Notes under the pieces: generated by a model
The model's database searches: none
Told to the model about the DNA's origin: nothing
Seen by the model: only the letters and a program-made list of their open reading frames with translations
Position numbers and translations under genes: made by a program
Source of the DNA: Rhodobiaceae bacterium
Lineage (GTDB): Bacteria; Pseudomonadota; Alphaproteobacteria; RS24
Direction of reading: 5' to 3'
NCBI GenBank assembly: GCA_002721725.1
Contig: PBLK01000006.1
Coordinates: 1 to 36,834, forward strand
DNA: 36,834 nucleotides
In this document: in pieces, positions 34,250-36,834 of the stretch
Layout: each line of letters starts with the position of its first letter
Numbering within the stretch: the first letter of the stretch is position 1

Positions 34250-35176
34250 CTAGGGGGTGAAAATGCTCACGCGGTCAGAAGCTGTGAACAAGGCATAAAA
34301 GCCGCCGCCAATGGCCCCGCCAATCAGCACAAAGCCACTATCATTGCCAAAATAAGCCATGCGGTGGCGGCCGCCGCCCGGCAACGCGCCTTGACGCTGC
34401 CAACGCTGTCCGACCAGCTTATTATGGCTCTCAAGCACTTGGCTCTTGGCCGGACTGAAACCACCGGCGAAATGCAAGCTTCCATCTATCACCGCCAATG
34501 CGCCGCCACTGGCGGCCAGCGGCAAGGCGGGCAATTGCCGCCATGTGCCTTTTTCTAGATGAAAGGCCTGGACTGCCCTAACCGACCTGCCGCGCTCATC
34601 AATACCGCCTGCAAAAATCAGCTCATCGCCGCTACGAGCGAAGGCTGCGGCAGAAACGGGAACCGGCATGCGGTTTTTCCAATTTGACCATTTACCGGTT
34701 GTCGGGCTGAAGCTTTGCACCACGGCTGCATCGCGGCCAATGCCGCCAAAAATAAACAAGCGGTTGCCGTCAAAATAGCTGGCATGGTCAGCGCGCGCGG
34801 AGGGCAGCGATCCCAGTTCCAGCCAAACCGCCGTATCAGGCGCATAAATCCAAAAGTCGGCAGACAACCGCGCTGTGTTGTTTTCACGACCACCCGTCAC
34901 AAAAACTCTTCCTGTACCGGCTGCAATGGCATATTGCGAAATATTTACAGGCAACGGGGTCAGAGGTCGCCAGCCATCATTTTGCAAGTCATATTGCTCG
35001 AAAAAATTGCGCAAGCCTTGCCCGACTTTGCCGCTCATCACATAGAGCTTGCCGTCCATTTCTGCCGCTACAGCATGAGGCACGGCAGTAGGCAAACGCG
35101 TGCCCTCGCGCCATTCAGTAATTGCCGGAGATGTCGTCGCCAGAAGTGTTGATGCGAAAAGAAATAAAAGCTTCAT
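34250..35176 (-). CDS. Secreted kelch-repeat beta-propeller protein
   Basis: 308 residues with a signal peptide (MKLLFLFASTLLATTSPA, about 1-18) and then about six kelch-type repeats, each with a GG turn and aromatic strand (for example YVMSGKVG, VFVTGGRENN, LFIFGGIGRD, LIFAGGIDE, LHFAGGFSP, VLIGGAIGGG). ATG 35174-35176 follows AGGAAG. Kelch propellers of this kind include sialic-acid mutarotases (NanM), but no sialic-acid genes are near, so the substrate or partner is open. Likely periplasmic. Confidence 0.8.
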   Translation of the reverse strand: MKLLFLFASTLLATTSPAITEWREGTRLPTAVPHAVAAEMDGKLYVMSGKVGQGLRNFFEQYDLQNDGWRPLTPLPVNISQYAIAAGTGRVFVTGGRENNTARLSADFWIYAPDTAVWLELGSLPSARADHASYFDGNRLFIFGGIGRDAAVVQSFSPTTGKWSNWKNRMPVPVSAAAFARSGDELIFAGGIDERGRSVRAVQAFHLEKGTWRQLPALPLAASGGALAVIDGSLHFAGGFSPAKSQVLESHNKLVGQRWQRQGALPGGGRHRMAYFGNDSGFVLIGGAIGGGFYALFTASDRVSIFTP

Positions 35177-35222
35177 TCGCTTCCTATAACAGAGAATGAG
35201 CGCGAAAACACGTCCTATGGCA

Positions 35223-36602
35223 TTAAAGCAGAAAAATGGTGGCAAAACCGAGAAAGGCAAAGAATCCAATAACATCGGTAATCGTCGTCACGAAGACGCT
35301 AGAGGCCAATGCGGGGTCAATGTTCATTCGGTAAAGCCCAATTGGAATAAGAATACCGGCCATTGCGGCGACCACTAGATTGGCAACCATTGCCGCCGCC
35401 AATACCAAACCCAGCGCCCCATCATCGAACCAGAAAGCACCAACAAACCCAGCAATAATGGCAAAGACAAAGCCATTTAAAAAACCGACACCCAATTCAC
35501 GGAAAATCAAGCGCCTCGTATTTACCGGCAGTAATTCCTGTGTTGCCAATGCGCGCACGGTAATGGTCAGCGTTTGCGTGCCGGCATTGCCGCCCATCGA
35601 GGCCACAATCGGCATCAATACGGCTAATGCAACCATTTTCTCGATTGACGCGTCGAATAGGCCGATGACCAGCGAAGCCGAAATCGCCGTCAACAGGTTG
35701 AGGAACAGCCATGACACGCGGCCTCGAGCGGTTTCAAACACCGTATCGGTAACCGCCTCGTCACCGACACCACCGAGGCGCAAAATATCTTCGCCGGCTT
35801 CATCGGCAATCACCTCAAACACATCATCAGCCGTAATTACGCCAATCAAGCGCTGGTTTTCATCGATAACTGGTGCGGTAACCAAATTATAACGTTCAAA
35901 CAAAAGTGCCACTTCCTCTCGGTCGGTTTCAGCCTGGATAGTGTAGAAATCTTCATGCAGCAGGCTTTCCATCGCGCTTAGCCGTTGCGCGCGGAGAACT
36001 TCTGCCAAATGCACCACGCCAATCGGCTTGTGCGTCGGATCGATGATGTAAATTTCCAGAAAATCGTCAGGCAAGTCTGCCGTTTCGCGCAAATAATCAA
36101 TGGTTTGCCCGACCGTCCAGAAAGGCGGAACGGAAATAACCTCCGATTGCATAAGCCGACCGGCGCTGTCCTCAGGAAAATCAAGCGAGCGCTCCAGTAC
36201 CATGCGTTCGGTTTGCGGAATTTGTTCAAGCACCTCTTGGCGCTCTTCATCGGCCATGTCTTCGAGCACGAAAACGGCGTCATCGCTGTCGAGCTGTTGC
36301 ACCGTATTGACCAGCGTGTCGGTATCAACGATTTCGAGCACATCATCGCGCACCGCATCATCAAGCTCGGCAAACACTTCGGGATCCAGTGCATCGCCGA
36401 CCAGTTTTAGAAAGCCTGTGCGTAAATCGGGGGCAAGAACGGCGATTATCTCGGCAATGTCAGCTTCGTGACGGCCTTCGAGCTCGCTCAGCAAGCCCCT
36501 GCGCGCATTGGCACGCACCAGCCCGCTTATCGCCTCATAAGCTTCGGGGGTGAGGTTTTCGACACCTTGCTCTTGTGTTTGCTCGTTTGCCGTTTCGCTC
36601 AT
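35223..36602 (-). CDS. mgtE: Magnesium transporter MgtE
   Basis: Mg2+ channel/transporter. N-terminal acidic MgtE-N helical domain (about 40-140), a CBS pair (about 140-260) acting as cytoplasmic Mg2+ sensor, and five membrane helices at the C-terminus with the family segments MPIVASMGGNAGTQTL and GFLNGFVFAIIAGFVGAFW. 459 residues, full length. I use ATG 36600-36602 because GAGG lies six bases upstream; ATG 36612 lacks a site. No riboswitch-like structure was seen in the 114-base upstream gap. Confidence 0.95.
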   Translation of the reverse strand: MSETANEQTQEQGVENLTPEAYEAISGLVRANARRGLLSELEGRHEADIAEIIAVLAPDLRTGFLKLVGDALDPEVFAELDDAVRDDVLEIVDTDTLVNTVQQLDSDDAVFVLEDMADEERQEVLEQIPQTERMVLERSLDFPEDSAGRLMQSEVISVPPFWTVGQTIDYLRETADLPDDFLEIYIIDPTHKPIGVVHLAEVLRAQRLSAMESLLHEDFYTIQAETDREEVALLFERYNLVTAPVIDENQRLIGVITADDVFEVIADEAGEDILRLGGVGDEAVTDTVFETARGRVSWLFLNLLTAISASLVIGLFDASIEKMVALAVLMPIVASMGGNAGTQTLTITVRALATQELLPVNTRRLIFRELGVGFLNGFVFAIIAGFVGAFWFDDGALGLVLAAAMVANLVVAAMAGILIPIGLYRMNIDPALASSVFVTTITDVIGFFAFLGFATIFLL

Positions 36603-36649
36603 TACCGGCCTCATTGCTATTTTGCGCGTGTTCGCGCTAAAAAGGCGCG

Positions 36650-36659
36650 TGACGCGTCA
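36650..36659. promoter_or_regulatory. Perfect 10-base palindrome in the mgtE upstream gap
   Basis: TGACGCGTCA reads the same on both strands and lies in the 114-base gap between divergent mgtE and the MAPEG-like gene. A looser GCGCG-N4-CGCGC repeat sits at 36624-36637. Either may be an operator; no family is assigned. Confidence 0.3.
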
Positions 36660-36716
36660 AAATAATGTTCTTAGGATAAACGGGCTTACTCGATTCGTCC
36701 AAAAAAGGGGGGACAT

Positions 36717-36834
36717 ATGACCGAAGTTGTTTTAGCCACATTAGCATTTTATCTTTTGCAATTGCTGCTGCCAAATCTCATCGCCGTTGCACGCGGCGAG
36801 ATAGACGCCGCATCTTTGTTTGGCGTGCGCGACG
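36717..36834 (+). CDS. MAPEG-like membrane protein, 5' part only
   Basis: Open frame from ATG 36717, preceded by a G-rich ribosome site (AAAGGGGGG), cut by the end of the window after 39 codons. It starts with a long hydrophobic helix (about residues 4-24) containing LLQLLLPNLIAVARG, then a polar turn with ASLFGVRD. That opening resembles MAPEG-family proteins (membrane-associated eicosanoid/glutathione metabolism), but too little is present to be sure. Confidence 0.5.
   Translation, partial: MTEVVLATLAFYLLQLLLPNLIAVARGEIDAASLFGVRD

Noticed and set aside
36603-36716. Possible Mg2+ riboswitch ahead of mgtE
   Set aside because: The gap is short and I could not find the conserved paired regions of an M-box.
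1-36834. CRISPR arrays, insertion sequences, tRNA or rRNA genes
   Set aside because: No direct repeat series, transposase, terminal repeats or tRNA-like cloverleaf was seen anywhere in the window.

Overview
The window is a densely packed stretch of chromosome from an alphaproteobacterium, probably a small-genome, free-living (perhaps marine) member; the genus cannot be fixed from sequence alone. The lineage call rests on MipZ instead of MinCDE, DUF1489 and DUF3572 proteins that are typical of the class, a DinB with an N-terminal zinc ribbon, a D-Ala-D-Ala carboxypeptidase with a SPOR domain, zinc-free L33, GatCAB, and the order gatBAC / ruvX-pyrB-pyrC'-plsY-topA-rnr-DUF983-Nudix-rpmG-DUF3572-dinB. 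GC content looks moderate and even. I see no mobile element, CRISPR array, tRNA or rRNA gene, and no gene-free gap above 300 bases.

Region by region. 1-4528: an alkyltransferase (ogt), a candidate 44-residue membrane peptide, a TauD-type dioxygenase coupled to an unusual GST, and a ferredoxin reductase / lipoprotein / globin operon. 4525-9015: acyl-CoA and aldehyde metabolism, with glutaryl-CoA dehydrogenase, a coniferyl-aldehyde-type dehydrogenase and two tandem PaaG-like crotonases, the last three reading from a divergent promoter region. 9012-12253: gatCAB for tRNA transamidation. 12347-15949: ruvX, pyrB, a catalytically degenerate dihydroorotase and plsY. 16151-22326: topA-rnr-DUF983-Nudix, then rpmG with its own promoter and terminator. 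22411-26771: DUF3572, a HAD-like protein, dinB, a RidA-like protein, a DUF482 acyltransferase-like protein and a HIT protein. 26775-32069: clpS-clpA, a secreted penicillin-binding carboxypeptidase, and mipZ with a membrane J-domain protein. 32159-36834: an SDR, panC, DUF1489, a secreted kelch protein, mgtE and the start of a MAPEG-like membrane protein.

Most genes are housekeeping. The points worth a second look are the reductase-lipoprotein-globin operon, the dihydroorotase that has lost its metal and catalytic residues but stays fused in frame to pyrB by an ATGA overlap, the absence of dprA and divK-pleD from places where related genomes usually carry them, a Nudix protein whose Nudix box is split by an insertion, and three convergent gene pairs that share a 4-base stop-codon overlap.

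Packing is extreme. At least nine same-strand junctions are stop/start overlaps (TAATG, TGATG, ATGA or GTGA). All the convergent pairs between long genes abut or overlap, which leaves no room for ordinary terminators. The start codons given here were chosen from visible Shine-Dalgarno sequences, and several differ from the longest possible reading frame (ogt, ferredoxin reductase, pyrB, plsY, dinB, the carboxypeptidase, mipZ, the kelch protein, mgtE).
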